Shown: positions 34,913-44,245 of the stretch, piece by piece | How positions within the stretch are numbered: position 1 is the stretch's first letter | Layout of the letters: the number at the start of each line of letters is the position of its first letter | DNA from: Bacteroidota bacterium | GTDB taxonomy: Bacteria; Bacteroidota; Bacteroidia; B-17B0; Aurantibacillaceae | Length of the DNA stretch: 64,000 nucleotides | Assembly (NCBI GenBank): GCA_963169355.1 | Contig: CAUJCR010000001.1 | Coordinates: 62,001-126,000 of the forward strand | Direction of reading: 5' to 3' | Notes under the pieces: model-generated | Databases searched by the model: none | Told to the model about the DNA's origin: nothing | What the model saw: the letters and a program-made list of their open reading frames with translations, nothing else | Position numbers and translations under genes: made by a program

Positions 34913-36805
34913 ATGAGCACAGGAAAAATTAATGTACAAACCGAAAACATCTTCCCTATTATTAAAAAATTCTTATACAGCGACCACGAAATATTTTTGC
35001 GCGAGTTAGTAAGTAACGCTACCGATGCAACTCAAAAACTCAAAGCTCTAGCCTCTATGGGCGAAGTAAAGGGCGACCTTGGTGATTTAAAAATAGAAGT
35101 GGTATTAGACAAAGCCTCTAAAACCCTTACCATCAAAGATAAAGGGATTGGAATGACCGCCGAAGAAATTGAAAAATACATTACACAAATAGCCTTTAGC
35201 GGTGCCGAAGAATTTGTACAACAATACAAAGACAAAGTTGATAAAAATGTGGTTATCGGTCATTTTGGCTTAGGTTTCTACTCGGCATTTATGGTGGCCA
35301 AAAAAGTAGAAATTTATTCGCTTTCTCATAAAGCAGGTGCTAAAGCCGTGCGCTGGGAATGTGATGGTAGCCCCGAATACACCATCGAAGAAATTAGCAA
35401 TAAAACCGAACGTGGAACCAATATTGTTTTACACATTGCCGACGACAGCGAGGAGTTTTTAGAAAAAGAAAGAATTTCAACTTTACTGAATAAATACTGT
35501 AAGTTTTTACCTGTTGAAATAAAATTTGGTACTAAAAAAGAATGGGTAGATACCGATGAAAAAGACGACAAAGGCGAACCAAAACGCAAAGAGGTAGAAG
35601 TAGATAACATCATTAATAACCCTACACCAGCTTGGGTAAAAAAACCTAGCGACTTAAAAGAAGAAGACTACAAAGCTTTTTATCGCGAGTTGTACCCTAT
35701 GCAATTTGAGGAACCGTTATTTCACATTCACCTCAATGTAGATTATCCTTTTAACTTAACAGGTATTTTATATTTCCCTAAAATTTCAAATAAGTTCGAA
35801 GCGCCAAAAGACCGTATTCAATTATACAGCAACCAAGTATTTGTAACTGATAACGTTGAAAATATAGTGCCCGATTTTTTAACCATGTTGCGTGGTGTAA
35901 TTGATAGCCCAGATATTCCACTCAATGTAAGCCGTAGTTACTTACAAGCTGACGGGAATGTAAAAAAGATATCGGCACATATTACCAAAAAAGTAGCCGA
36001 TAAACTCGAAGAAATATTTAAAAAAGAGCGCGAAGATTTTGAGAAAAAATGGGACGACATTAAAATATTTGTACAATACGGTATGATAAGCGACGAAAAG
36101 TTTTATGAAAAAGCCATAAAATTTGCTTTACTTAAAAACACCGATGGCAAAGCCTATACCTTTGATGAATACGAAAATCATGTAAAAGCAACCCAAACCG
36201 ATAAAGACAAAAAAGTAGTGTATTTATATGCTACTAATACCGATGAACAATACACTTACATTGATGCTGCCAAAAACAGAGGCTATGATGTATTATTGAT
36301 GGACTCACCGCTAGATGCGCATTATATTAACCATTTAGAAAGCAAATTAAAAGACACTCAATTTGTGCGAGTAGATAGCGATACGGTTGAAAAACTAATT
36401 AAGAAAGAAGAAGCACAGGTAAGCAAACTTAGCGAAGACGAACAAAACAAACTAAAACCAATTGTAGAAGGCGTTGTTACCAAAGAAAAATACACCGTAG
36501 TATTTGAAAGCCTAAGCGAAAGCGATGCGCCTATGCTAATTACACGTCCCGAGTTTATGCGCCGTATGAAAGACATGCAAGCCCTTGGCGGAGGCATGAG
36601 TTTTTATGGTTCAATGCCCGATATGTATAACTTAGTTGTAAACGCAAATCATCCTTTAATTAGCAAAATATTAAACGAGGCAGATGCAACCAAACAAGGA
36701 CAACTAGCTAAGCAAGCCGTAGATTTAGCCTTATTATCGCAAGGTTTACTAAAAGGCGAAGAATTAACTAAGTTTGTTAAACGCAGTGTAGAAATGATTC
36801 ATTAA
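34913..36805 (+). CDS. htpG: Molecular chaperone HtpG (Hsp90)
   Basis: 630 residues, the normal length. The N-terminal GHKL ATPase domain has FLRELVSNATDA (about 27-38), DKGIGM (about 76-81) and GHFGLGFYSAFMV (about 113-125). The middle domain contains the catalytic-Arg region PLNVSRSYLQ (about 336-345) and the C-terminal dimerisation domain ends KFVKRSVEMIH. It is an ATP-dependent cytosolic chaperone. Its stop TAA forms part of the left end of dispersed repeat copy B. A sigma-54-type promoter may control it. Confidence 0.97.
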   Translation: MSTGKINVQTENIFPIIKKFLYSDHEIFLRELVSNATDATQKLKALASMGEVKGDLGDLKIEVVLDKASKTLTIKDKGIGMTAEEIEKYITQIAFSGAEEFVQQYKDKVDKNVVIGHFGLGFYSAFMVAKKVEIYSLSHKAGAKAVRWECDGSPEYTIEEISNKTERGTNIVLHIADDSEEFLEKERISTLLNKYCKFLPVEIKFGTKKEWVDTDEKDDKGEPKRKEVEVDNIINNPTPAWVKKPSDLKEEDYKAFYRELYPMQFEEPLFHIHLNVDYPFNLTGILYFPKISNKFEAPKDRIQLYSNQVFVTDNVENIVPDFLTMLRGVIDSPDIPLNVSRSYLQADGNVKKISAHITKKVADKLEEIFKKEREDFEKKWDDIKIFVQYGMISDEKFYEKAIKFALLKNTDGKAYTFDEYENHVKATQTDKDKKVVYLYATNTDEQYTYIDAAKNRGYDVLLMDSPLDAHYINHLESKLKDTQFVRVDSDTVEKLIKKEEAQVSKLSEDEQNKLKPIVEGVVTKEKYTVVFESLSESDAPMLITRPEFMRRMKDMQALGGGMSFYGSMPDMYNLVVNANHPLISKILNEADATKQGQLAKQAVDLALLSQGLLKGEELTKFVKRSVEMIH

Positions 36806-36976
36806 ACCCAGATTGTGCCTTAGAAATTAGTAGTGAGAGTTAAAAGCCCAATAAAATATGAACTTTTACGAATGAAGCGTAGCCGCTGCTACGGTGATTG
36901 AGAAAAAGTTGCGAAGCTTCATATTTTGCAGGGATTTTAGCTCGTAATAGAATTGCTAATGCATAATCTGGGTTAA
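36804..36976 (-). repeat. Dispersed palindromic repeat, copy B (full length)
   Basis: About 172 bp, in the opposite orientation to copy A. AACCCAGATTGTGCCTTAG at the left pairs with CTAATGCATAATCTGGGTT at the right. An inner stem (AAAATATGAA with TTCATATTTT) flanks CGTAGC-CGCT-GCTACG. The minus strand is open through the core (NPDYALAILLRAKIPAKYEAS...). It begins within the htpG stop codon, and TAA flanks both ends, a possible target-site duplication. Confidence 0.88.
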
Positions 36977-36984
36977 AACTAAAA

Positions 36985-37006
36985 CATCAGGCTGTTTAGC
37001 CTGATG
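36985..37006. other. Perfect hairpin upstream of the DUF3467 gene
   Basis: CATCAGGCT, loop GTTT, AGCCTGATG. There is no T run after it in either direction, so it is not a classical terminator; it may end htpG mRNA or form a leader structure. TATCTTTA, a weak -7 element, lies at 37021-37028. Confidence 0.5.
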
Positions 37007-37043
37007 TAACAGAAAAACTGTATCTTTATTAAAAAAATGAACG

Positions 37044-37355
37044 ATGGAAAATCAAAATCCCGATAACCAATTAAATATTGAATTGAGCGAAGAAATTGCC
37101 GAAGGCATTTACTCGAACTTAGCTATTATTACCCACTCGCCTACTGAGTTTGTGGTGGACTTTATACGCGTGATGCCAGGCGTACCAAAAGCCAAAGTAA
37201 AATCAAGGGTGTTACTAACACCACAACATGCCAAACGCTTAATGAAAGCCTTAGCCGATAATGTTCAACGCTACGAACAAATACACGGAAAAATAAAAGA
37301 CAGCGAAGTAAACGCCTTACCGCTTAATTTTGGTGGCCCTACTGCGCAGGCGTAG
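37044..37355 (+). CDS. DUF3467 domain protein
   Basis: 103 residues. The core EIAEGIYSNLAIITHSPTEFVVDFIRVMPGVPKAKVKSRVLLTPQHAKRLM matches, over its length, the small DUF3467 family found in most Bacteroidota. It is predicted to be soluble and cytosolic, with strands followed by a long helix. The function is not known. The start is the second of two close ATGs (37038 and 37044); they are in different frames and only the second opens the gene. Confidence 0.82.
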   Translation: MENQNPDNQLNIELSEEIAEGIYSNLAIITHSPTEFVVDFIRVMPGVPKAKVKSRVLLTPQHAKRLMKALADNVQRYEQIHGKIKDSEVNALPLNFGGPTAQA

Positions 37356-37383
37356 TAGAGATGATTGAAATAATTCAACTAAA

Positions 37384-38376
37384 TTGAATACTAAAATATC
37401 TCAACATATTCCTATCTTAGATAGCCTAAGAGCATTTGCTGCAATTTCGGTCTGTTTATTCCATTTCGTTTGTACAACCACTGGATATATAAAAACAGAT
37501 TGGCTTTTAGATTTCTTTTCGATGGGCAAATACGGTGTGCAGCTTTTCTTCGTTATTTCTGGGTTTGTTATACCTTGGTCTATGTATAATTCAAACTTTA
37601 AATCTAGCGACTTCTTCCGCTTTTTCATTAAGCGTCTTGTACGACTTGAGCCTCCTTATTTACTCTCATTAATTACAGTGTTAGTAATTATTTATGCTAG
37701 AAGTATTATTATAAAAGACTCCAACACACAGGTTCATCCTAGTATGACACAAATTTTTCTTCATTTTGGATATTTAATCCCGTTTTTTCAAGATTATAAA
37801 TGGTTAAATGATGTTTACTGGACTTTAGCTATCGAATTTCAATACTATTTATTTATCGCCATCATTTTTCCACTTATTATTAAATCAAAACTATATATTC
37901 GATTTACCCTATATGTTTTATTTATTATAGCCAGTTTTACAACAACTTCAAAATTTTTACCTCATTGGCTCCCATTTTTTAGTTTAGGTATAATTTTATT
38001 TTTGCTACTAGCCAATTTAATATCAAAAAAAGAATATTATATAACTACTAGTTTATTAGTAGCTTTTTGCATTTATAAATATCCAATAGCGATGACTATT
38101 TTTTCTTTATTACCAATTATTTCGATTCTATTTTGGAAGAATAAAGAGATATTTGGATTAGATTTTTTAGGGAAATTTTCCTATTCGATATACTTGTTTC
38201 ATCCTGTTTTAGGGGCAACATTTATAAATATAATGTCTCACCATTTCAAGGCACCACACGAAAAATTGATTGTGATTGCGATAGGTTTTATTATTACTAT
38301 TTTGAGTGCTTGGCTTATTTATATTTTTATTGAAAAACCATCTAAAACATGGTCTTCAAAAATAAAATACAGGTAA
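37384..38376 (+). CDS. Acyltransferase 3 family membrane protein (OafA-like)
   Basis: 330 residues, about ten transmembrane helices. The opening IPILDSLRAFAAISVCLFHF has the R-x-x-A and catalytic His of the family. FFVISGFVIPWSM and FIKRLVRLEPPYLL follow, and YSIYLFHPVLGA lies near the end. Such proteins move acyl groups, often acetyl, to surface glycans or lipids. No ATG precedes the conserved start, so TTG at 37384 is used; this is the only TTG start I chose. It lies 28 bp after the DUF3467 gene but is functionally unrelated. Confidence 0.85.
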   Translation: MNTKISQHIPILDSLRAFAAISVCLFHFVCTTTGYIKTDWLLDFFSMGKYGVQLFFVISGFVIPWSMYNSNFKSSDFFRFFIKRLVRLEPPYLLSLITVLVIIYARSIIIKDSNTQVHPSMTQIFLHFGYLIPFFQDYKWLNDVYWTLAIEFQYYLFIAIIFPLIIKSKLYIRFTLYVLFIIASFTTTSKFLPHWLPFFSLGIILFLLLANLISKKEYYITTSLLVAFCIYKYPIAMTIFSLLPIISILFWKNKEIFGLDFLGKFSYSIYLFHPVLGATFINIMSHHFKAPHEKLIVIAIGFIITILSAWLIYIFIEKPSKTWSSKIKYR

Positions 38377-38456
38377 GCATTTTTCAACTCCTATTTATCC
38401 TGCACTCAAAATATTTGTAAATTAACTTCCTCTTGGGTAAATTGCGGGTAGAATAT

Positions 38457-38465
38457 AAAGGAGGA
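38457..38465 (+). promoter_or_regulatory. Strong Shine-Dalgarno sequence before the second acyltransferase
   Basis: AAAGGAGG ends 11 nt before the ATG at 38476. Bacteroidota genes rarely use such a strong site and none of its neighbours has one. Confidence 0.6.
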
Positions 38466-38475
38466 ATAGATAGTT

Positions 38476-39516
38476 ATGACAAGAAATTTTGGATTAGACA
38501 TATTGAGAGCCTTTTCAATTTGGCTTGTTTTACTTCAACATGCTGGAATCAATATACGTGGACTTGCCCCTTTAAAAATAGGAGGAATAGGCGTAGAAAT
38601 ATTTTTTGTTTTAAGTGGTTTTCTAATTGGCGGCATACTTTTTCGAGAAATAGACAAAGGAAACTCATTCGTACAGACATTAAAATCATTTTGGATAAGA
38701 AGATGGATGAGAATATTGCCACTTTATTATGCCGTACTTTTATTTAAATTTACTTTCATCGACCACACCATTGGTTTTAATATTTTATATTATATTTTAT
38801 TTCTCCAAAACAATTTTTACGGCATACAATATCTTGAAGTTTCATGGAGTTTAGTTATTGAAGAATGGTTCTATTTATTTACACCCATTTTTCTTCTAGT
38901 AACAACCACACTTTTCAAATCAGATAAAAAAGTATTCATATCAATGATATGTATTGTTATATGCGTGATTGTTTTAAGAACTTTCTATGTTTTTAATGGC
39001 AATGTCCCTTATGAAGGTGTTAATGGAAACTTTCCTTTTAGGTTTGATTCGTTATTCTTGGGGGTTATTCTCGCCTTTATCAAACATAAAAAATGGAAAT
39101 TATTTGATATAGTATGCTCTCCAATTGTTTTTGTTTTAGGAATTATTTTATTTGTTGGATATATATATTTCTATTGGACTTTAGCTTATCCACATAATAT
39201 GATAAATACTGTTTGGTTTCCAAGAACATTAGGTTTCTTTATTCTTCCTTTGGGAATCTCTTTAATGCTTCCGTATATTTCAACCATTAAACTAAACACA
39301 GATAAAAATTTATTGATGAAACTATTTTACATATTTGTTAATAAGACTAGCATACTTACTTACAGTATATATCTTGTACATCCCTTTGTGTATTCTTTAA
39401 AATGGAACTTAATCATATCCATTCTAATTACATATTTAATTTCGTGGCTTATATATATTTATTTCGAAAGACCAATTTTAAACTACAGAGATAAAATAAC
39501 AGGCTATAACACATAA
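38476..39516 (+). CDS. Acyltransferase 3 family membrane protein, second copy
   Basis: 346 residues, about ten membrane helices. GLDILRAFSIWLVLLQHAGI carries the family Arg and catalytic His, and FFVLSGFLIGGILF and WIRRWMRILPLYY are the next conserved blocks. SWSLVIEEWFYLF (about 127-139) is the usual E-E-x-F-Y motif, and YSIYLVHPF lies near the end. It is clearly a different subfamily from the preceding copy, so this is not a recent tandem duplication. It probably O-acetylates a glycan or lipid. A strong Shine-Dalgarno sequence precedes the ATG, and degenerate repeat copy D follows. Confidence 0.86.
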   Translation: MTRNFGLDILRAFSIWLVLLQHAGINIRGLAPLKIGGIGVEIFFVLSGFLIGGILFREIDKGNSFVQTLKSFWIRRWMRILPLYYAVLLFKFTFIDHTIGFNILYYILFLQNNFYGIQYLEVSWSLVIEEWFYLFTPIFLLVTTTLFKSDKKVFISMICIVICVIVLRTFYVFNGNVPYEGVNGNFPFRFDSLFLGVILAFIKHKKWKLFDIVCSPIVFVLGIILFVGYIYFYWTLAYPHNMINTVWFPRTLGFFILPLGISLMLPYISTIKLNTDKNLLMKLFYIFVNKTSILTYSIYLVHPFVYSLKWNLIISILITYLISWLIYIYFERPILNYRDKITGYNT

Positions 39517-39519
39517 CCA

Positions 39520-39655
39520 TAAACCCTGATTGTATATTAAATATCAAGAGAGTTAAAAGCCCCATAAAATATGAAACTTTTACGAGCGAAATGTAGCCAC
39601 CGCTACAATGTAAAAAGAAAAGATGTTAAACTACCTATTCTGAAGGGGTTTTAGT
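39520..39655 (-). repeat. Dispersed palindromic repeat, degenerate copy D
   Basis: AACCCTGATTGT at the left end and GAGTTAAAAGCC-CATAAAATATGAA follow the copy B order. In the central hairpin, TGTAGC-CACC-GCTACA, the outer C:G pair of copies A and B is T:A, a compensatory change. The right half has diverged. It follows the second acyltransferase stop directly. Confidence 0.65.
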
Positions 39656-39678
39656 TTTTATACTAAACGGAATTTATT

Positions 39679-41685
39679 TTAGTTCTTCACCACCTTGTTG
39701 TAAGTAGTTTTACCCGATTTTTCGGCTACTACTTTTAAAATATACACCCCATTTTCGAGACTGCTCATGGGTAGGGTTAATTTATTTTTACCTTCGGTAA
39801 GTTGGTATGTGGCATCAAAGGCTATTTTACCAGCATAATCTACCAAGCTTACTTGTATGTTACCTGCATGTTTTAGGTAATACTCAAAGTTTAAATCGGC
39901 GGTGGTAGGGTTGGGATGAAGATTTAAAATGCTTTCATATAAACTATTCAAATTTAAACTTATGATATTAGAATATTTTTTTTCGCCTGAGAGAGTTAAT
40001 ACCCTAACCCTATAATAAATAATATCGGTATGTTTCATCCCTACATCTCTTACCACATATTTATTACCATTATATTGTTGTGATGATTTTATTTCAGCTA
40101 CGGGTTCAAAACTCATTGCATCATAAGAGCGCTCGAGTAAATAGGTTGAAACATTATAATCTGTATTGGTTTGCCAATTAATTACATTATATTTCCCCTC
40201 ATTTTCACTCAAAAAGCTCATAAAATTAACAGGCAATGTACCCGCTATCGACCAACCTGTTATACTAAATTGGCAAGTGGAAGTTAAACTATTTACCATT
40301 AAATAATAGGTAACGCCAGCTATTAAAGAACCAGCTGGTACTATGAAATCAAAGCTGGTGCTAGCCGTTGTATTTGTTGGGCAGGCAATTTTCGTAAACT
40401 CTTTACAACAACCATAACTATTGGTTGTAACACTAAATATGGTAGCTGATAAAGCACCGGTACAAGGTGCTACATAAGTAAATGGAATTGTTAAACCACT
40501 GGCTGCATCGGCACTTGTAGCCACAAAACTATACCACGCATTATTAGTTGGTGTTTTGCATGGCGAAAGACCCCACTGAGTATTAGTTTGTAAATCACCT
40601 GGTTTATCTGTAGTATAAGTCATACCAGTTGCATTATATGCTACATCGCCTGGCGATGCCCCACCCGTGCTTATAGAGATAGGATTTGAGCAAAAATCAT
40701 TGTTAGGTAAATTACCACAGGGTCCCATATCATTTACACAAATTGAAAAATTTTGTATAGTGGTTGCTTCCTTCCATACCCGAATATAAACGGTAGAATT
40801 AGGCACTGCACCTGTTATATACAAAGTTGGCATCTTTGTAAAATTAACCGTACCGCTTAAACCCTCTGGATTAGTAGTACTACAGCCCAAAATAGATGCC
40901 GTAGCACATACCGAACTAGAATAAACCGCCATTGCATAATCTTGTGTAGGGCTGTTTCCTTTTGTATTTATAAAAAATTCGCCCGAGGGTGGCACAACAG
41001 TACTAAACCACACATCATTACTTCCAGCGTTATAGGTACCGCATGGTGGATTAGCCCAACAATCAGTACCTGAGCCTGATGCATTGGTAGCTACAGTTTG
41101 GCTTATAGATGAATACGCTGTGTAATTGCAAGTTCCACCTCCCACAGTTAATGGCATGGCTCCCTCTACCACATCCTCAGCAGGCGGCTCATAAATGCAT
41201 AATCTAGTACTAGTCGCCGTTAGAGGCGTAAATGATGTAGCGAGATTTACAACTCTAACAAAATATGTAGTACTAGGTAATAAATTAAATACAGCGGTTT
41301 CGTTGTTATCTATAGAGGAGTTCTCGCAACCCTCATATACCAAAGAAGCACAAGTGCCGCTATATAACTCGAATGCCAAATTTCTTGTAGTAAGATTTAA
41401 ACCAGCACCAGTTACAATAGAAATAGTAGTTGATGCTGCAGAAATAGCACTAGAAAGTGTTGTAAAAGTAAACCATCTTTCCACCCTTATGGTATCTGAT
41501 GATGTTCCGTTACAAAATGCAATACTTACTGTAGGCGTATTGGGAAAAGTAGCTGAACTTGAACATGAATTTATTGGTACATTAACTGCCGCAGCGCAAC
41601 TCGTACCAGTAAATTGAGCCAATAGATTAAAAGGAATACAACAACTAATAATTGCAAGTATACGTATTTTAAAATATAAAGACAC
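39679..41685 (-). CDS. Large secreted T9SS-sorted protein of unknown function
   Basis: 668 residues with a signal peptide ending near LLAQ (residue 24). Beta-sandwich repeats follow, with paired cysteines (GTSCAAAVNVPINSCSSSATFPNT, CEN, CGTYNAGSNDVWFSTVVPPSGEF, CKTPTNNAWYSF). These match the choice-of-anchor / PPC-like domains in bacteroidetal adhesins. A fibronectin-like linker (about 495-580) leads to a type A sorting domain (about 590-668: LHPNPTTADLNFEY, ENGVYILKVV). No enzyme motif is seen. It is 21 bp downstream of a second T9SS gene on the same strand, so the two are probably co-transcribed. Confidence 0.8.
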   Translation of the reverse strand: MSLYFKIRILAIISCCIPFNLLAQFTGTSCAAAVNVPINSCSSSATFPNTPTVSIAFCNGTSSDTIRVERWFTFTTLSSAISAASTTISIVTGAGLNLTTRNLAFELYSGTCASLVYEGCENSSIDNNETAVFNLLPSTTYFVRVVNLATSFTPLTATSTRLCIYEPPAEDVVEGAMPLTVGGGTCNYTAYSSISQTVATNASGSGTDCWANPPCGTYNAGSNDVWFSTVVPPSGEFFINTKGNSPTQDYAMAVYSSSVCATASILGCSTTNPEGLSGTVNFTKMPTLYITGAVPNSTVYIRVWKEATTIQNFSICVNDMGPCGNLPNNDFCSNPISISTGGASPGDVAYNATGMTYTTDKPGDLQTNTQWGLSPCKTPTNNAWYSFVATSADAASGLTIPFTYVAPCTGALSATIFSVTTNSYGCCKEFTKIACPTNTTASTSFDFIVPAGSLIAGVTYYLMVNSLTSTCQFSITGWSIAGTLPVNFMSFLSENEGKYNVINWQTNTDYNVSTYLLERSYDAMSFEPVAEIKSSQQYNGNKYVVRDVGMKHTDIIYYRVRVLTLSGEKKYSNIISLNLNSLYESILNLHPNPTTADLNFEYYLKHAGNIQVSLVDYAGKIAFDATYQLTEGKNKLTLPMSSLENGVYILKVVAEKSGKTTYNKVVKN

Positions 41686-41706
41686 TATATAGGTGTTAAT
41701 ACTTTA

Positions 41707-44166
41707 TTATTTATACAATTTACTAGTTTTTACATTTCCTAAATTATCAACAGCTTTTACTATATATAAACCATTTGCTAAACCAGAAACATCAATAGTT
41801 GAAATTTGGTTAGCTATTATGCTCATATTATTAGTTTCTAATACTAATTTACCCGACATATCATATATTAACACCTGAGTTAATTGATAATCGGTAAAGG
41901 ATGATTTAAAATTAATGGTATTTTCTGAGCTAAATATAATTAAATCTGAAGAAATAATGGCAGGCTCTACACTAGAGGTAGTGCGTTTTTTAGTTAAATG
42001 TAATACATAATCTGTATTGGTTTCGGCATTATTTCCTTCAATAGCAATATCGTTATTTAAGTCGTATTTCACCCCCGTTTTTTTGTTTTCAATCCAAGCA
42101 TAATTATAATTGCCTAAATTAACTACCGAACTATTTATGTAGTAAACACCAGCCTTTGGCATAAAAATACCAAGAGGTATAGCGAGTTCATCTTCCGCTT
42201 CATTTATCATGTTATTTAACATCTTAGTATTATTCATTTCGTCAATAGTATAAATAGCTGGAGCACTTTTTATTGGCGAAGGGATATAACGTGCATCTAG
42301 TTTTTTATCAAAACTCTTACTCGCTAACTCATTAAAACAGATTCTGGTTTCGTGGTGACGTGCAATTACTGAACTAGACAAATTCAATTTAATATCATAT
42401 TTCGGTTTTTGACGATGGTAATCAGACGTATTATCTTCAATTTTACAATCCTCAGTAAATATAATACTTCCTGAGTTAACTACATCTACAAAAAATGCTT
42501 GATGAGGAGGAATTACAGTAGTAGAGAGGTCTCCCATTTCCCAATCTCCCTCATTCATAAAATATAAACTGTAAACACCAGCGTCTTCTGTTATTCCTGT
42601 TGACAAAGTTATTGGTGAGGCATACGGGTTACCAATTAAATTTGAACCATAAGCACCCTCAAGAGTAACTGGCACAGTTACATCACCATAATTTGGCTGT
42701 CCCACCGTATTAATTACCTTCTCATAAAAGGAATAATCCACACCGTCTATCTCATCTAACAATAATACACAATAGCCCACGCCAGGAGTTAAAGTTGTAG
42801 AAGATCCTGTAACTGCATCCCAAGTATTGTCTGGTTCATTATAAGTCATCACTGAATTATATCCATTATACACATCGCCATCCACACCTGCAGGTCCTCC
42901 AATGCCATCGTAAGTTCCAATTCCACTCATGTATAACTCATCATCCCAATCATTAATTGTTGTGTTTTGCACAGGACTAGCCAAACCATGATAAAAATAA
43001 CCAATATCACCTCCCAAAATTTCGGGTAAGTATTTTTGTATGACCATATCTCCAGAAAAAGAAACAGTAGCTGTATTAGTTATAGGAGCAATTCTTGCTG
43101 TTGTATTTTCATTACTTAATAACACAAGTCTTTTAGAGTTTGAGTTACAATTACCATCCGTCATAATTAAACTATTAATTATATTCTTAGTATTTGTAAA
43201 ACTAACAGAGCCACCTGGGTTATTAATTTCAACATCATAAAATTGCGTTAATGCAGCACCACCCACTACTTGAGTAGCTGAAGAAGAATTATTAAAAATA
43301 ATTTTAGACTCGTCTGATGCAAAATCAATCAGCCCAGAAGCGTGGGTAAAATTACCACCAACAGACATATTAAAACCATTCATATTTAAAGTACTACTAG
43401 CAGACGATAAAGTAAAACTCTCCTTTACTGTTAAATGATTGCTTAATGTTTTTGCTCCTGTAGAAGTAATGCTTAAATTAGAATAAACCACATCTTTAAT
43501 TGTTGATGCTGTACCAGCATACACCATCGTATTTGTAGGGGCAGAAAAATTAAACGTAGAAGAAGCCGTCATATCAACAGGAATACTTAAAAAAGAACCA
43601 GAAGCATTTGTCCATGAAGTACCAGTAACCCCAGAAATCTTTCCAACTGGGGAACCAGGTAATAACGTAATACTACCATTATTCACTATATGAGTACCCG
43701 AAATTTGTAGTAATATACTTCCTCTTTTTCGAATAACCGTTCCTGCAGCAATGGTTAATGTGCCTCCCGTAACACGAATTTGTCCAGAATTAGTAAAAGT
43801 TGTAGCAGAAGAAAACAAACAGTTTGCTTGAACTACTATGTTTACATTTTGAATCACTAATCCATTATTAGTAAAATTACCTTTTAAAACAATCTTACCA
43901 TTATTACCTTTTATTACACCCCCACTATTAATTGTTAATGATTTACTAGAACTATTTGCCCCACCACCTAATAAAGTAACAGTATGACTAGCTAATACCG
44001 TAACATTGTCATTAATATCAGGAATACCATCTCCATCTGAACCAGATACTACCGTCCACGTGGAAGCAGCCCCCCAACCACCTGAAGCTCTAGTTTCAAA
44101 ATTAGCCTGTGCGTGCATCATCACAGACATAAGTAAAAGGCAAATAACTAAATAATATTTTTTCAT
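41707..44166 (-). CDS. Large secreted T9SS-sorted protein with a G8-like N-terminal domain
   Basis: 819 residues with a signal peptide (cleaved near MMHAQA). The next part (about 25-75: GWGAASTWTVVSGSDGDGIPDINDNVTV...HTVTL) resembles the G8 domain of carbohydrate-binding proteins. A right-handed beta-helix-like stretch of about 250 residues follows (repeated LTINSGG, NGLVIQNVNI, SFTLSSASSTL). The rest includes YFYHGLASPVQNTTINDWDDELY, frequent in Bacteroidota surface proteins, and a type A sorting domain (about 745-819: FTDYQLTQVLIYDMSGKLVLE, LANGLYIVKAV). It may bind glycan; this is inference. Confidence 0.78.
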   Translation of the reverse strand: MKKYYLVICLLLMSVMMHAQANFETRASGGWGAASTWTVVSGSDGDGIPDINDNVTVLASHTVTLLGGGANSSSKSLTINSGGVIKGNNGKIVLKGNFTNNGLVIQNVNIVVQANCLFSSATTFTNSGQIRVTGGTLTIAAGTVIRKRGSILLQISGTHIVNNGSITLLPGSPVGKISGVTGTSWTNASGSFLSIPVDMTASSTFNFSAPTNTMVYAGTASTIKDVVYSNLSITSTGAKTLSNHLTVKESFTLSSASSTLNMNGFNMSVGGNFTHASGLIDFASDESKIIFNNSSSATQVVGGAALTQFYDVEINNPGGSVSFTNTKNIINSLIMTDGNCNSNSKRLVLLSNENTTARIAPITNTATVSFSGDMVIQKYLPEILGGDIGYFYHGLASPVQNTTINDWDDELYMSGIGTYDGIGGPAGVDGDVYNGYNSVMTYNEPDNTWDAVTGSSTTLTPGVGYCVLLLDEIDGVDYSFYEKVINTVGQPNYGDVTVPVTLEGAYGSNLIGNPYASPITLSTGITEDAGVYSLYFMNEGDWEMGDLSTTVIPPHQAFFVDVVNSGSIIFTEDCKIEDNTSDYHRQKPKYDIKLNLSSSVIARHHETRICFNELASKSFDKKLDARYIPSPIKSAPAIYTIDEMNNTKMLNNMINEAEDELAIPLGIFMPKAGVYYINSSVVNLGNYNYAWIENKKTGVKYDLNNDIAIEGNNAETNTDYVLHLTKKRTTSSVEPAIISSDLIIFSSENTINFKSSFTDYQLTQVLIYDMSGKLVLETNNMSIIANQISTIDVSGLANGLYIVKAVDNLGNVKTSKLYK

Positions 44167-44187
44167 AATCTTTTATAATTTTGAAAG

Positions 44188-44217
44188 TAAAAGTAATACA
44201 ATTTTCTAATTTCACAA
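44188..44217 (-). promoter_or_regulatory. Promoter of the T9SS gene pair
   Basis: On the minus strand TTG (44217-44215), 19 bp, TACTTTTA (44195-44188): consensus spacing and close match. The ATG follows at 44166. A second candidate, TAACTTTG, lies slightly upstream. Confidence 0.5.
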
Positions 44218-44245
44218 AGTTACACACAAAAAATGTTCCAAAATT

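Noticed and set aside
38433-38747. Frame of 104 codons over the second acyltransferase start
   Set aside because: Out of frame with the clear acyltransferase motifs; rich in Trp/Cys/Asn as expected of a shadow frame.
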